A stretch of DNA of 64,000 nt from Pseudoneobacillus sp042683745 (GTDB taxonomy: Bacteria > Bacillota > Bacilli > Bacillales > Cytobacillaceae), in assembly GCF_042683745.1 (NCBI RefSeq), contig NZ_JBHUJX010000025.1:248001-312000 (forward strand), written 5' to 3'. Both the position numbers and the translations under genes were made by a program. The notes beneath the pieces are model-generated. The model was given only the letters and a program-made list of their open reading frames with translations. It was not told the DNA's origin and made no database searches. The stretch's first letter is position 1. Every line of letters begins with the position of its first letter. Shown here in pieces: positions 50,154 through 59,026 of the stretch.

Positions 50154-50565
50154 TTGTTTCACTACCTTTAGATTTCACTATGTTTCTCCATTGCAAATAT
50201 CCTTCATCTAATCCTCTAATGAGCATTTCAGCCGTCCCCATATTCGTAGCTAGCGGAATAGAATATACATCACATAAGCGAACGAGTGCTGTTACATCAG
50301 GCTCATGAGGCTGTGCTGTTAAAGGATCACGAAAGAAAAAGACAATATCCATTTGGTTTTTTGCAATCATCGAACCAATTTCTTGATCACCACCGAATGG
50401 ACCAGATTTAAATCTTACAATACTAAGTCCTGTAGCTTCCATTATTCTTAATCCAGTTGTACCAGTGGCAAATAATTGATGTTCTTCAAATATTGATTTA
50501 TAGGCGATAGCAAATTGTACTAAATCATCCTTTTTATGATCATGTGCAATTAAAGCGATGTTCAT
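50146..50565 (-). CDS. mgsA: Methylglyoxal synthase
   Basis: 139 residues, the normal length. Motifs: MNIALIAHDHKKDDLV, phosphate-binding ATGTTGLRI, GPFGGDQEIG with the catalytic aspartate and FFRDPLTAQPHEPDV. Converts dihydroxyacetone phosphate to methylglyoxal when phosphate is limiting. It is next to the bacillithiol genes, which matter for methylglyoxal detoxification, and follows dapB by 10 bp. Confidence 0.97.
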   Translation of the reverse strand: MNIALIAHDHKKDDLVQFAIAYKSIFEEHQLFATGTTGLRIMEATGLSIVRFKSGPFGGDQEIGSMIAKNQMDIVFFFRDPLTAQPHEPDVTALVRLCDVYSIPLATNMGTAEMLIRGLDEGYLQWRNIVKSKGSETNE

Positions 50566-50575
50566 CGTTAAACTC

Positions 50576-51376
50576 CTATTCTAAAATGTTTTCCAGTCCA
50601 TAGACGAATTGGTTCATTTTCATAACATTTTCAACTGCCACTTTGACACCAGACATAAATGAAGCTCGATTATAAGAGTCATGGCGAATGGTTAATGTTT
50701 GTCCATCTGCCCCGAACATCACTTGCTGGTGGGCAATTAATCCAGGTAAACGGATCGAGTGGATATGCATTCCATCCATGTCCGCTCCTCGTGCACCTTG
50801 AATCGTTTCCTTTTCATCTGGATGACCTTGTTTCTTTGTAAGTCTAACTTCTGAAATCATTTGTGCGGTTTTGACTGCTGTGCCTGATGGAGCATCAAGC
50901 TTTTTATCATGATGCAATTCGATAATTTCAACATCTTGGAAATATTTAGCCGCCATTTGTGAGAATTTCATCATTAAAATTGCACCAATAGCGAAATTAG
51001 GTGCAATGATACAACCTAAATCTTTTTCTTCACATAAGTCATTCAACTTCTGAAGCTCTTCATTTGTAAAGCCTGTAGTTCCTACTACAGGGCGAACACC
51101 GTAGTTTAATGCCTTTTGAGCGTGGTACATCCCTACTTCAGGTGTGGTAAGATCGATTAACACATCAGCAGCTACTTGTTTAAAGCAATCAACGATATTA
51201 CTAAAAATCGGAACATTAATACCACCGAATCCTTCAATATCAGATAGTTGCAGACCATTATTTTTATTGTCGATAACTGCCATTAATTCAAAATGAGGTG
51301 TTTCATTTACTAAATTTACAGCTTCTCTACCCATTCGACCACGTGGTCCTGCAATGACAATCTTAATTGTTTTCAT
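50576..51376 (-). CDS. dapB: 4-hydroxy-tetrahydrodipicolinate reductase DapB
   Basis: 266 residues. NAD(P)-binding VIAGPRGRMGREAV at the N terminus and substrate-binding ELHHDKKLDAPSGTA. Works in the lysine/diaminopimelate and dipicolinate pathway, supplying wall and spore precursors. It follows ypjD by 6 bp. Confidence 0.97.
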   Translation of the reverse strand: MKTIKIVIAGPRGRMGREAVNLVNETPHFELMAVIDNKNNGLQLSDIEGFGGINVPIFSNIVDCFKQVAADVLIDLTTPEVGMYHAQKALNYGVRPVVGTTGFTNEELQKLNDLCEEKDLGCIIAPNFAIGAILMMKFSQMAAKYFQDVEIIELHHDKKLDAPSGTAVKTAQMISEVRLTKKQGHPDEKETIQGARGADMDGMHIHSIRLPGLIAHQQVMFGADGQTLTIRHDSYNRASFMSGVKVAVENVMKMNQFVYGLENILE

Positions 51377-51382
51377 ATTTCT

Positions 51383-51727
51383 TTACTCCTCTTTCGTATT
51401 GTCTAACTTCGTCCAACGATCCTTGTCACGCGTCTTGAATTTATTCATAACAACTTCATGAGCTTCCTCGATATCAATATGTAATGAATTTGCTAGACAA
51501 ACTAGGACAAAAAACAAATCTCCTAGTTCTTCTTCTATTGTCTTTTCTTTTTCCATTTTTTTCTTTGGTTTTTCACCGTAATAATGATTGACTTCTCTAG
51601 CTAATTCTCCTAATTCCTCCGTTAATCTAGCTAGCATTGCTAGCGGGCTAAAATATCCTTCTTTAAATTGGCTAATATATGTATCTACATCAGCTTGTAT
51701 TTCTTTCATTGTCTTTTGTGAAGACAT
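51383..51727 (-). CDS. ypjD: MazG-like nucleotide pyrophosphohydrolase YpjD
   Basis: 114 residues from ATG 51727 with GAGGTG six bases upstream. The MazG signature is LARLTEELGELAREVNHYYG then EEELGDLFFVLVCLANSLHI, the E-x2-E...E-x2-D metal pattern. Probably hydrolyses non-canonical nucleoside triphosphates. First gene of the ypjD-dapB-mgsA-bsh-cca-birA series. Confidence 0.9.
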   Translation of the reverse strand: MSSQKTMKEIQADVDTYISQFKEGYFSPLAMLARLTEELGELAREVNHYYGEKPKKKMEKEKTIEEELGDLFFVLVCLANSLHIDIEEAHEVVMNKFKTRDKDRWTKLDNTKEE

Positions 51728-51908
51728 TTCATTCACCTCAAGTCCAAGTCTATGCATGTACTATTTTACATATATAAATATGTTAGCTAAATAATCCTCT
51801 TTTTACAATATTTTCGTCTATACTTCTATTATTTAGAGTAGATTGCTCACTCTTTTTATATCCTATATAATAAGAGTCGCTAGCAATCGTTGGAAAGGGT
51901 GGATATTA

Positions 51909-52781
51909 TTGCTTTATGGTTTAAAATTTAAAAATTTCTTTTTCATTTTATTAGGTGCAGCAATCTTTTCTTTTGGACTTGTACATTTCAATATGCAAAA
52001 TAATTTAGCGGAGGGTGGATTTACAGGTATTACCCTGTTGCTTTATTTTTTGTTTAAATGGGACCCTTCATATACAAACTTAATATTAAATATTCCTCTA
52101 TTTATTATTGGTTGGAAATTTCTAGGTCGAAATGCTTTTATTTATACGATAATAGGAACGGTTGGGGTATCGATCTTTCTATGGATATTTCAAAGATATA
52201 GTATCCATATGCCACTAAAAGAAGACTTAACATTAGCTGCCCTCTTTGCTGGTGTATTCATCGGAATTGGTTTAGGGATTATATTTCGATTTGGCGGGAC
52301 AACTGGTGGTGTAGATATTATCGCAAGACTTGCCCATAAATATGCTGGCTGGGGTATGGGGAAAACGATGTTTATGTTTGATGCGGTTGTGATCACACTC
52401 TCACTTATTTTTTATTTAACCTATAAGGAAGCAATGTATACACTAGTTGCAGTATTTGTTGGTGCAAGGGTCATCGATTTTATCCAAGAAGGTGCCTATT
52501 CCGCAAGAGGGGCTATGATCATTTCAGATCAAAATGATTTAATCGCAAACAAGATTATGCAAGAAATGGAAAGAGGCGTAACCGTTTTAAAAGGGTATGG
52601 ATATTTTACTAAGAGTGAACGTGAGGTTTTATATTGCGTTGTCGGCAAAAATGAAATTGTTCGATTGAAGGGCGTTATCACTTCTGTCGATCCTCATGCA
52701 TTCGTCTCTGTAAGTGAAGTGCATGATGTTTTAGGTGAGGGCTTTACTTTAGATGAAAATAAAAAGCCGATTGAAAGATAA
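51909..52781 (+). CDS. ypjC: YitT-family membrane protein YpjC
   Basis: 290 residues from TTG 51909, equal to the B. subtilis length. AAAGGGTGG lies six bases upstream of the TTG, and the earlier ATG would add 22 poorly fitting residues. Five membrane helices with GGFTGITLLLYFLF and FGGTTGGVDIIARL are typical of YitT/DUF161, then a C-terminal DUF2179 domain (about 220-280, GVTVLKGYGYFTKSEREVLY). Transport or sensing role unknown. Divergent from ypjD. Confidence 0.88.
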   Translation: MLYGLKFKNFFFILLGAAIFSFGLVHFNMQNNLAEGGFTGITLLLYFLFKWDPSYTNLILNIPLFIIGWKFLGRNAFIYTIIGTVGVSIFLWIFQRYSIHMPLKEDLTLAALFAGVFIGIGLGIIFRFGGTTGGVDIIARLAHKYAGWGMGKTMFMFDAVVITLSLIFYLTYKEAMYTLVAVFVGARVIDFIQEGAYSARGAMIISDQNDLIANKIMQEMERGVTVLKGYGYFTKSEREVLYCVVGKNEIVRLKGVITSVDPHAFVSVSEVHDVLGEGFTLDENKKPIER

Positions 52782-52785
52782 GAAA

Positions 52786-53035
52786 AGCGGAAGCGCCTTG
52801 ATCAGCCCCGATAAAGAAGACTGGTCGATTGGCGAGAGTAGCGAAGCCAGAGACCTAGTCGCACTTATGCAAACCGTTCTTTGGTTTGCCAAGCAAATGC
52901 TTCGCCACCCAGAAAGTCGTTTTTTGACTTTTGTGTGGCGAACACTTGACCTCGAGATCGACTAAAACGCGACGTCCTTTCGCATTGTCGTCACTAGTAC
53001 ATCCTGTACGTCAGGGCTAGGCGCTGGAGCTGGAC
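52786..53035. repeat. Modular palindromic repeat, copy 7 (extended form)
   Basis: 250 bp. Besides the arms, the inner hairpin and the GTCG-rich module, it has an insert on the left with two more hairpins: GACTGGTCGATTGGC pairs with GCCAGAGACCTAGTC, and GCAAACC pairs with GGTTTGC. It starts right after the ypjC stop. Confidence 0.88.
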
Positions 53036-53038
53036 CTA

Positions 53039-53073
53039 GTAAAGAGCCTGTCCGAAACGGACAGGCTCTTTAC
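53039..53073. terminator. Bidirectional terminator between ypjC and the YugP gene
   Basis: Perfect 16-base arms with GAGCCTGTCCG and CGGACAGGCTC around AAA. Confidence 0.92.
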
Positions 53074-53080
53074 ATTTCAA

Positions 53081-53761
53081 TTAATCGTCGTTTCTCATTC
53101 CTGTATAGATGAGTATTAGACGAAGAAGTTCCATTACAGCCACCGCTGCTGCTGCCACATACGTTAATGCTGCGGCATTTAATACCTTTTTTGTTTCTCT
53201 TTCTTCATCATTTCTAATTAACCCTAAAGAAATGACTTCATCCATCGCACGGTTGGATGCATTAAACTCTACTGGAAGTGTGACTATTTGGAATAAGACA
53301 GCTGCAGCCATAAAAAGAATTCCAAGAAGCACCATACCACTTATATGTGCAAAAAAACCAATCATTATAATTATCCACGAAAAATTCGAACCAATATTTG
53401 CGACTGGAACCAATGCGTGACGAAGCCGCAAAAATGTGTAATTTTCTTTATCCTGAATAGCATGCCCAGTCTCATGGGATGCTACTGCAGCAGCTGCTAG
53501 CGAATAACCTTGATAAACATCTGGCGAAAGTCGAATGACTTTTGATCTCGGATCATAATGATCACCTAGAAAGCCTTTCGTCATTTCAACACCAATTTGA
53601 TATAAACCGTGATGATCCAGAATCCTTCTAGCTACCTCTGCCCCGCTAATATGGGAGGAATTTGCTACTTTTGAATACTTTGAAAAAGCAGATTTTACTT
53701 TCCATTGAGCCCATAATGGAATTAAGATAATAATCACAAAATAAATTAAATAATAACTCAT
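53081..53761 (-). CDS. yugP: YugP-like membrane zinc metallopeptidase
   Basis: 226 residues. Zinc motif HETGH in VASHETGHAIQDKENY near residue 96, with the third ligand likely in EFNASNRAMDE. One N-terminal helix (3-19), two more around 130-165 and one near the C terminus. DUF2268/YugP-type proteases sit in the membrane with the active site towards the cytoplasm; substrate unknown. In B. subtilis yugP is elsewhere, so its place beside ypjB differs. Confidence 0.85.
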   Translation of the reverse strand: MSYYLIYFVIIILIPLWAQWKVKSAFSKYSKVANSSHISGAEVARRILDHHGLYQIGVEMTKGFLGDHYDPRSKVIRLSPDVYQGYSLAAAAVASHETGHAIQDKENYTFLRLRHALVPVANIGSNFSWIIIMIGFFAHISGMVLLGILFMAAAVLFQIVTLPVEFNASNRAMDEVISLGLIRNDEERETKKVLNAAALTYVAAAAVAVMELLRLILIYTGMRNDD

Positions 53762-53804
53762 TTTTACCTCCTTGATGCTCGATCTTGTTAGTTATATTAT
53801 ACCA

Positions 53805-54599
53805 TTATTCACGGAAGTCTCGCTTATAATCCTTCTTTATTTCTTTATCACCTTTATATTTTTTCCAACCTACGTAGGATAATGTCATAATGATAATACT
53901 TCCAGTTGAAATCATAACCCACCACAAAGAAGGATCCGCTTCGTCCTCTGACATTTCATCGAATATTGACTTTAGATCGGTTTCAAGAGCAAATAATTCT
54001 TTTTGACTAGTCGCTTGGGCGATTATTTCCGGTCTATATTCGTCAATAAACTTTATCCTTGCATCTAATTGTTGGACCCGTTCAGCAGATAAATCAATTT
54101 TCAAACTTGGATAAACCATTTTATAAAGTTGTAAAAAAGCATTAAAATTATCATGAAATCCGATATGATCACCACTATTGGCTGATTCTTTCACTTGATT
54201 AAATGTGGTCATGATAGGACCTTCCATTTCCGTCCATAAAGGCTGATGAGAGGAGGAGATAGCATCAATCACTAATCGGAACTTTGTTAATTGATTAATC
54301 CTTTCAGGCTGGTCCATATTCAAGCTTGTTGCTGCCTCAAGGGCATCATTATGTGAAATTGTAACGATTCGTAATTCATCCATTGAAAAATGCTGACCAT
54401 TTCCCTTAAAGATAAGAAATTTATCTGAAAAATATTGAAGAAGCTTTTTTGCATCTTCATTCCTATTTAATTTAACCATTTGTAAGGCATCATCTGAAAT
54501 ATGGTCTAATTCAGATAAAGGCGACATTGTTTCTGCACTCACATAAAATGGTAATGAAATAAATATAGTTAGGAATATGCTTAATACTTTTGCTTTCAT
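53805..54599 (-). CDS. ypjB: Sporulation protein YpjB
   Basis: 264 residues from ATG 54599 (GGGGGG upstream), the same length as B. subtilis YpjB. It has a signal peptide (MKAKVLSIFLTIFISLPFYV, cleaved after SAE-like site) and an extracytoplasmic helical domain. A C-terminal membrane helix (about 228-248, WWVMISTGSIIIMTLSYVGW) is followed by a short basic tail. The family is spore-former specific; mutants in B. subtilis are affected in sporulation. Confidence 0.9.
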   Translation of the reverse strand: MKAKVLSIFLTIFISLPFYVSAETMSPLSELDHISDDALQMVKLNRNEDAKKLLQYFSDKFLIFKGNGQHFSMDELRIVTISHNDALEAATSLNMDQPERINQLTKFRLVIDAISSSHQPLWTEMEGPIMTTFNQVKESANSGDHIGFHDNFNAFLQLYKMVYPSLKIDLSAERVQQLDARIKFIDEYRPEIIAQATSQKELFALETDLKSIFDEMSEDEADPSLWWVMISTGSIIIMTLSYVGWKKYKGDKEIKKDYKRDFRE

Positions 54600-54679
54600 C
54601 CTTGTCCCCCCTCTAATCACTAATAAAATGTATGAAGGGCTGGACAAGTTTAGACCACATTAGTATAAATTTCAGATTA

Positions 54680-55270
54680 TCAATAGTGTAACTTTAAGCG
54701 GTTTTTTTTCATTCCAAAATAATAGGCTAATGTGATTGATAGTATTGATAGCCAGAATGTGAAATAACCTATTTGTGGTGTATATAAGTCTAATACATGA
54801 TACTTTGGTAGCATAAAGAATACATAATCAATCACATCATTATGTAAAGTCCAAATAGCTGTGACTACTAAATGCCATATTTTGATACGATAGAAAGGAG
54901 CATAGAGTAGTCCTTGAATGGCCATCGCAAGATGTGAAAAAATAAGCATGTAGCCAATCCAGTCCAATTCTCCTGTAACAACTAGTACGAGAATATTCAT
55001 AACAACTGCCCAAATACCATATTTAAACAATGTAACCATAGCTAATGATTCAATCAAACCCCAATTTTTCCTCATTAGAAAAGCAATTAATACGAATACA
55101 AAAAAGAGACTTGCTGTAGGGCTATCAGGTACGAAGATTAAAAACTTTGTCGGTGTTTCTTCTAACTGCCACCCATACCAATAATATCCATAGGCAGTTC
55201 CTAGAATATTAACGATAAGTAAAAGGAATAGAATACTTCGATTCGTTAAAAATGCATACATCCAATTCAC
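54680..55270 (-). CDS. ypjA: YpjA membrane protein (DUF1405)
   Basis: 196 residues with six hydrophobic segments. DUF1405 landmarks are LGTAYGYYWYGWQLEETP, FVPDSPTASLFFVF and HNDVIDYVFFMLPKYHVLD. Located between qcrC and ypjB as in B. subtilis. Function unknown. Confidence 0.88.
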   Translation of the reverse strand: MNWMYAFLTNRSILFLLLIVNILGTAYGYYWYGWQLEETPTKFLIFVPDSPTASLFFVFVLIAFLMRKNWGLIESLAMVTLFKYGIWAVVMNILVLVVTGELDWIGYMLIFSHLAMAIQGLLYAPFYRIKIWHLVVTAIWTLHNDVIDYVFFMLPKYHVLDLYTPQIGYFTFWLSILSITLAYYFGMKKNRLKLHY

Positions 55271-55330
55271 TATTGATTCCTCGTTTCATTCAATCTGCCC
55301 TTATTTTACCATATAAATGAGGTTAAAATA

Positions 55331-55360
55331 AAAAGCTGACGCATATACGCCAGCTTTTTT
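55331..55360 (-). terminator. Terminator of the qcr operon
   Basis: AAAAGCTG pairs with CAGCTTTT with an imperfect inner stem; TTTTTATTTT follows on the minus strand. Confidence 0.75.
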
Positions 55361-55368
55361 GAATAAAA

Positions 55369-56139
55369 TTATTTAGCTTCTAAGCTAGAGATGAATTCAC
55401 CAAGTTTTTTCAACTCTTCATCTGTTCCTTTAAAGATACCTGCTGGCATTCCACCATCTGTACCATTTTTAGCGATGTCCATAACTTCTTCTGGAGTTAA
55501 ACCAGTATCAACAAGTGCCGGTGCACCTGCTCCACCTGTTAAGTCTCCACCATGACAAGTAAGACATGTGTTTGCTTCCATGATTTTATATCCTTCAGCT
55601 TCTTTATCTACATCCACTTCAGCTACAATTTTCCCTTGTTTAGCTGCAGCTTCCCAGTCGTGAGTTGCAACAGATTCCCAAGTTAAATAGAAAATACCTG
55701 CAATGGCTAAAAGCATAAAGCCAGTAGCTAAAGGACGCTTCGAAGGACGACGATGTGGTCCACGATCAATAAATGGTGCAAGCAGTAAGCCGCCAAATGC
55801 TAAACCTGGCATAATGAATGCTCCGATTAAAGTATATGGTCCAGAAGCATAAGTATATTTTAACAATTGATATAAGAATAAGAAATACCAGTCTGGTAAT
55901 GGAATATATGCTGTATCAGTAGGATCAGCTATTCTCTCTAATGGAGATGGGTGAGCTACTGTTAAACATAAATAACCGACTAAAAATACTGCTCCTACCA
56001 TCCACTCTTTTAATAAAAAGTTAGGCCAGAAAGCTTCGGTTTTACCAGGGTATTCCGAATAATCTTTAGGAATATTCGGTTTTCGCTCTGCTGGAACACG
56101 AGAGTCTCCAACAAACTTCATCCCTTTTCCACGATGCAT
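55369..56139 (-). CDS. qcrC: Menaquinol:cytochrome c reductase cytochrome b/c subunit QcrC
   Basis: 256 residues. The N-terminal part is a subunit IV-like domain with three membrane helices (KEWMVGAVFLVGYLCLTVAH, then PSPLERIADPTD). It is fused to a C-terminal cytochrome c domain with the haem-binding CLTCHGG and a methionine ligand in DGGMPAG. The fused layout is specific to Bacillus bc complexes. Passes electrons from the Rieske centre onwards, eventually to oxidases such as the ba3 enzyme here. Confidence 0.97.
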   Translation of the reverse strand: MHRGKGMKFVGDSRVPAERKPNIPKDYSEYPGKTEAFWPNFLLKEWMVGAVFLVGYLCLTVAHPSPLERIADPTDTAYIPLPDWYFLFLYQLLKYTYASGPYTLIGAFIMPGLAFGGLLLAPFIDRGPHRRPSKRPLATGFMLLAIAGIFYLTWESVATHDWEAAAKQGKIVAEVDVDKEAEGYKIMEANTCLTCHGGDLTGGAGAPALVDTGLTPEEVMDIAKNGTDGGMPAGIFKGTDEELKKLGEFISSLEAK

Positions 56140-56184
56140 TGTGTAATCCCCCTCCTTTTTTTCGTAAGGTCTTATAATTAATTC

Positions 56185-56859
56185 TTATAGTGGACCTGAT
56201 ATTCCTTGTTTACGAATCATAATAAAGTGAGCACCCATTAATCCTAATAATGCACCAGGTAAGAAGAATACGTGGATAGCAAAGAAACGAGTTAATGTTT
56301 GTGCACCAACGATATCTGCACTACCAGCTAGTAGGATCTTGATTTGAGTACCAATTAATGGCGTTGCCTCAGCAATTTGTAAACCTACTTTTGTTGCAAA
56401 TAATGCTTTCATATCCCATGGTAATAAATAACCAGTGAAACCTAATCCAAGCATAACGAAGAAAATTAGAACTCCAACAACCCAGTTTAGTTCACGTGGC
56501 TTTTTATAAGCTCCTTGGAAAAATACGCGTAACGTATGTAAGAACATCATTACGATGACTAAACTAGCTCCCCAGTGGTGCATTCCACGAACAATTTGTC
56601 CAAATGCCACTTCGTTTTGGAGATAGTATACAGATTGCCATGCATTTTTAATATCTGGTACATAATACATCGTTAAAAACATACCGGATAGAATTTGGAT
56701 CACAGTTACAAAGAATGTTAATCCGCCAAAACAATAAACAAATGCCGAGAAATGATGAGCAGGGTTTACATGTTCTGGTACTTCATGGTCTGCAAGATCA
56801 CGCCACAAAGGCGTAATATCTAAACGCTCATCAACCCAATCATAAATCTTGTTTAACAC
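56185..56859 (-). CDS. qcrB: Cytochrome b6-type subunit QcrB
   Basis: 224 residues, four membrane helices. Paired haem-b histidines lie in MHHWGASLVIVMMFLHTLRV and RFFAIHVFFLPGALLGLMGAH. LGFTGYLLPWDMKA is the quinol-oxidising site region. Short, b6-like form with the remaining helices supplied by QcrC. Starts three bases after qcrA. Confidence 0.97.
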   Translation of the reverse strand: MLNKIYDWVDERLDITPLWRDLADHEVPEHVNPAHHFSAFVYCFGGLTFFVTVIQILSGMFLTMYYVPDIKNAWQSVYYLQNEVAFGQIVRGMHHWGASLVIVMMFLHTLRVFFQGAYKKPRELNWVVGVLIFFVMLGLGFTGYLLPWDMKALFATKVGLQIAEATPLIGTQIKILLAGSADIVGAQTLTRFFAIHVFFLPGALLGLMGAHFIMIRKQGISGPL

Positions 56860-56862
56860 TGA

Positions 56863-57369
56863 TTACGCCTCCTTTCGTGGTTTTGCTTTACCTAAATACA
56901 AGAAACCATCCTTTTCCTTGAATGGAAATACATCCAATGGAGCGAGTGGTGGTGTACCAGGAACATTTGTGCCATCCTTAGTATAACGACCATAATGGCA
57001 AGGACAGAAAAATTGTTCTGGATTAGCCTTGTCCGTATTCCAGTCAACTGTACAGCCTAAATGTTTACAAACAGGTGATAGAGCTACAACTTTGCCATTA
57101 TCATCTTTGTAAACCCAAGCAGTGCCAGTTACTTCTGATTCATACCACGCATCTACTTGTGTGAAAGTATAATCGACACGGACAGGTTCATTTGTTAGAT
57201 CAGCTACTTTTTGCTTTGTTGGAATGAAATCTCCAGCGGCCTCTGCTTTCAAAACAGGGTCAATTGCAAAACGAACCATTGGCATTAACATGCCTGCAGC
57301 CATGAATCCGCCTACACCTGTTAATGTATAGTTTAGAAACTGACGTCTAGAAACTCGATTTTTGCTCAT
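56863..57369 (-). CDS. qcrA: Rieske iron-sulfur subunit QcrA
   Basis: 168 residues. N-terminal twin-arginine-like and membrane-anchor region (SRRQFLNYTLTGVGGFMAAG). The 2Fe-2S ligands are in CKHLGCTVDW and CPCHYGRY. First gene of qcrABC. GAGGGGGG precedes the ATG, with a sigma-A promoter upstream. Confidence 0.97.
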   Translation of the reverse strand: MSKNRVSRRQFLNYTLTGVGGFMAAGMLMPMVRFAIDPVLKAEAAGDFIPTKQKVADLTNEPVRVDYTFTQVDAWYESEVTGTAWVYKDDNGKVVALSPVCKHLGCTVDWNTDKANPEQFFCPCHYGRYTKDGTNVPGTPPLAPLDVFPFKEKDGFLYLGKAKPRKEA

Positions 57370-57440
57370 GCTTTTCCCCCCTCTATTACAAAATGAAGTA
57401 AATTAGACATAATTCATACATATAAAACTAGGACATAACC

Positions 57441-57469
57441 ATGATATATCAATCTCTATTGAAGGTCAA
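57441..57469 (-). promoter_or_regulatory. Sigma-A promoter of qcrABC
   Basis: On the minus strand TTGACC, exactly 17 bases, TATCAT. The leader to qcrA is about 65 bases. Confidence 0.75.
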
Positions 57470-57491
57470 TAACATACTTCACAATCTAAAA

Positions 57492-57956
57492 TTATTCTTC
57501 ATTTCGCCATCTTTGTGTAAATAAATTCAATAATTGTTTAACTTGGTCTTGCAAAATCGCATTTTTCTGATTCTCTTCCATATGTTCTAAAGGAAGGGCT
57601 GGCAACCAAATGAGAGATCCACCTAATTGTTGTTCCTTTATCTTCCAATCGCTATCAGACGTTACATAGAAGATATGTTTGAAATTTTCTTCCTTTAACC
57701 AATTTTCCCACTCTAATAGATCACTTATAAGCTGGTCTAAATTCTTTTTCTTAAAATAGGTAAAACCCTGCAATAATATTAATCTGCCTTTAAATTGTCT
57801 TTCCAATTGAATCGTTAATAAATTTGTAAACTCAGTCATGTTTGCTGTTTGCTTTACATCATCCCCAAACGAGATTGGATATAGAGGAATAACAATAGTA
57901 TCAACATATTCTTTTGCATTCACAAACATTTCGATATCTTGCGGTATCCATTTCAT
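57492..57956 (-). CDS. ypiF: YpiF family protein (DUF2487)
   Basis: 154 residues from ATG 57956 with GGAG eight bases upstream. DUF2487 features are MKWIPQDIEMFVNAKEYVDT, VIPLYPISFG and a Rossmann-like alternation to LGGSLIWLPALPLE. Stands between ypiB and qcrA as in B. subtilis; function unknown. Confidence 0.85.
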   Translation of the reverse strand: MKWIPQDIEMFVNAKEYVDTIVIPLYPISFGDDVKQTANMTEFTNLLTIQLERQFKGRLILLQGFTYFKKKNLDQLISDLLEWENWLKEENFKHIFYVTSDSDWKIKEQQLGGSLIWLPALPLEHMEENQKNAILQDQVKQLLNLFTQRWRNEE

Positions 57957-58441
57957 TTGCTTCACTCCAACATCTAAAATTCCTCTATAATCATATCATT
58001 ATTATGGGCAATTTTTCTAAAAAAATTATCCATATACCTATAATTAGTTCTACACATAAAAATAATCCCTTCTATTTATCAAAAAGTTTCACAAAATTGT
58101 CACAAACAGAAAAGCGGAAGCGCCCGTTTAACGTACGACAGGACTGGCTCGCTCCTTAATCTAGCTGCGGCTTCTAGCCCCTCGAGGTCATAAGCCACTC
58201 CTGACAAGAAGGTAAAAGGCAACCTTCTTGTCAGGACCGACTTATGCTTTTCGGGGCTGGACAGTCGCCTCGCTTTTTAAATCATGAGATAAAGGAAACA
58301 CGAAGAGCGTAAGCGATTCGATGTTAACTTATCGTATGGAGGAGAGGGACAGTAATCTAGTCGCTGGGCGCGGAAGCTAGACAATTTTCAAAGTCAAAAA
58401 GAAGCCTAAATTAAATAGGTTCATTTAATTTAGGCTTCTTT
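57957..58441. other. 485-bp gene-free stretch between ypiF and ypiB
   Basis: About 150 AT-rich bases, then repeat copy 8, then the ypiB terminator. A promoter for ypiF should lie here but none stands out. Confidence 0.6.
58112..58384. repeat. Modular palindromic repeat, copy 8 (rearranged form)
   Basis: About 270 bp. The family arms AGCGGAAGCGC and CTCGAGGTCATAAGCC are present, but the central hairpin is new: CCTGACAAGAAGGT pairs with ACCTTCTTGTCAGG. A second part ends GGGCGCGGAAGCTAGACAATTTTC, resembling the right end of the other copies. Confidence 0.8.
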
Positions 58442-58442
58442 T
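58397..58442 (-). terminator. Terminator of ypiB
   Basis: Perfect 20-base arms (58397-58416 and 58423-58442) around aggttc, ending at the ypiB stop. Confidence 0.92.
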
Positions 58443-58984
58443 CATTTTTTTATTTTTTTCAATTGCTCTGTTAATCGAATGAAAGCTATTTGATCTTGTT
58501 GATCAAGTGCTAAATCAATGAGTGATAAAAGTTTTTCTCTTTGAAATCGCTTTATACTTTCATTTAAAAACTGCTCTGCAATGGCGCGGTCCGTTTCATT
58601 CACTTGAAGATGCTTGGGCATGAAGGGATTTTCTTCAAGAACGGCCACGTATTGATGTGCTTGATTGGAACTTTGAAAATTTAATTGAATGAAAATCTCT
58701 TCATCGCGATTTAAGCGAATGTCGTGAAATGATTTTTCAGCATCCGTCGTCATTACGTTTTCCTTATAAAACCGAAATGGAACTTTATCAACACAATGCG
58801 TAGACATGACCAATCCTCTTGGACAATACTGTGCCTGATCAACAAAGTGAACCTTTTCCATTAAACCGTCGTGACTCATCAAATAATTAAGAATCCACAC
58901 ACATTCTCTGCGTTTCAGCTGATAATGATTTAAAAACCAACGTATAAAGTCCTTTTTCTCGTTGACAGATACAGGGGTTGCCAT
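58442..58984 (-). CDS. ypiB: YpiB, UPF0302 family protein
   Basis: 180 residues, the same size as B. subtilis YpiB. UPF0302 motifs: WFLNHYQLKRRECVWILNYL, PRGLVMSTHC and YVAVLEENPFMPKHLQV, with a helical C-terminal IDEAL-type segment (DLALDQQDQIAFIRLTEQL). GGAGGGAT precedes the ATG. Follows ypiA by 42 bp. Function unknown. Confidence 0.9.
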   Translation of the reverse strand: MATPVSVNEKKDFIRWFLNHYQLKRRECVWILNYLMSHDGLMEKVHFVDQAQYCPRGLVMSTHCVDKVPFRFYKENVMTTDAEKSFHDIRLNRDEEIFIQLNFQSSNQAHQYVAVLEENPFMPKHLQVNETDRAIAEQFLNESIKRFQREKLLSLIDLALDQQDQIAFIRLTEQLKKIKK

Positions 58985-59026
58985 TTTATATCCCTCCTCT
59001 GCTTATTCATCCTAAATGGATTATCT

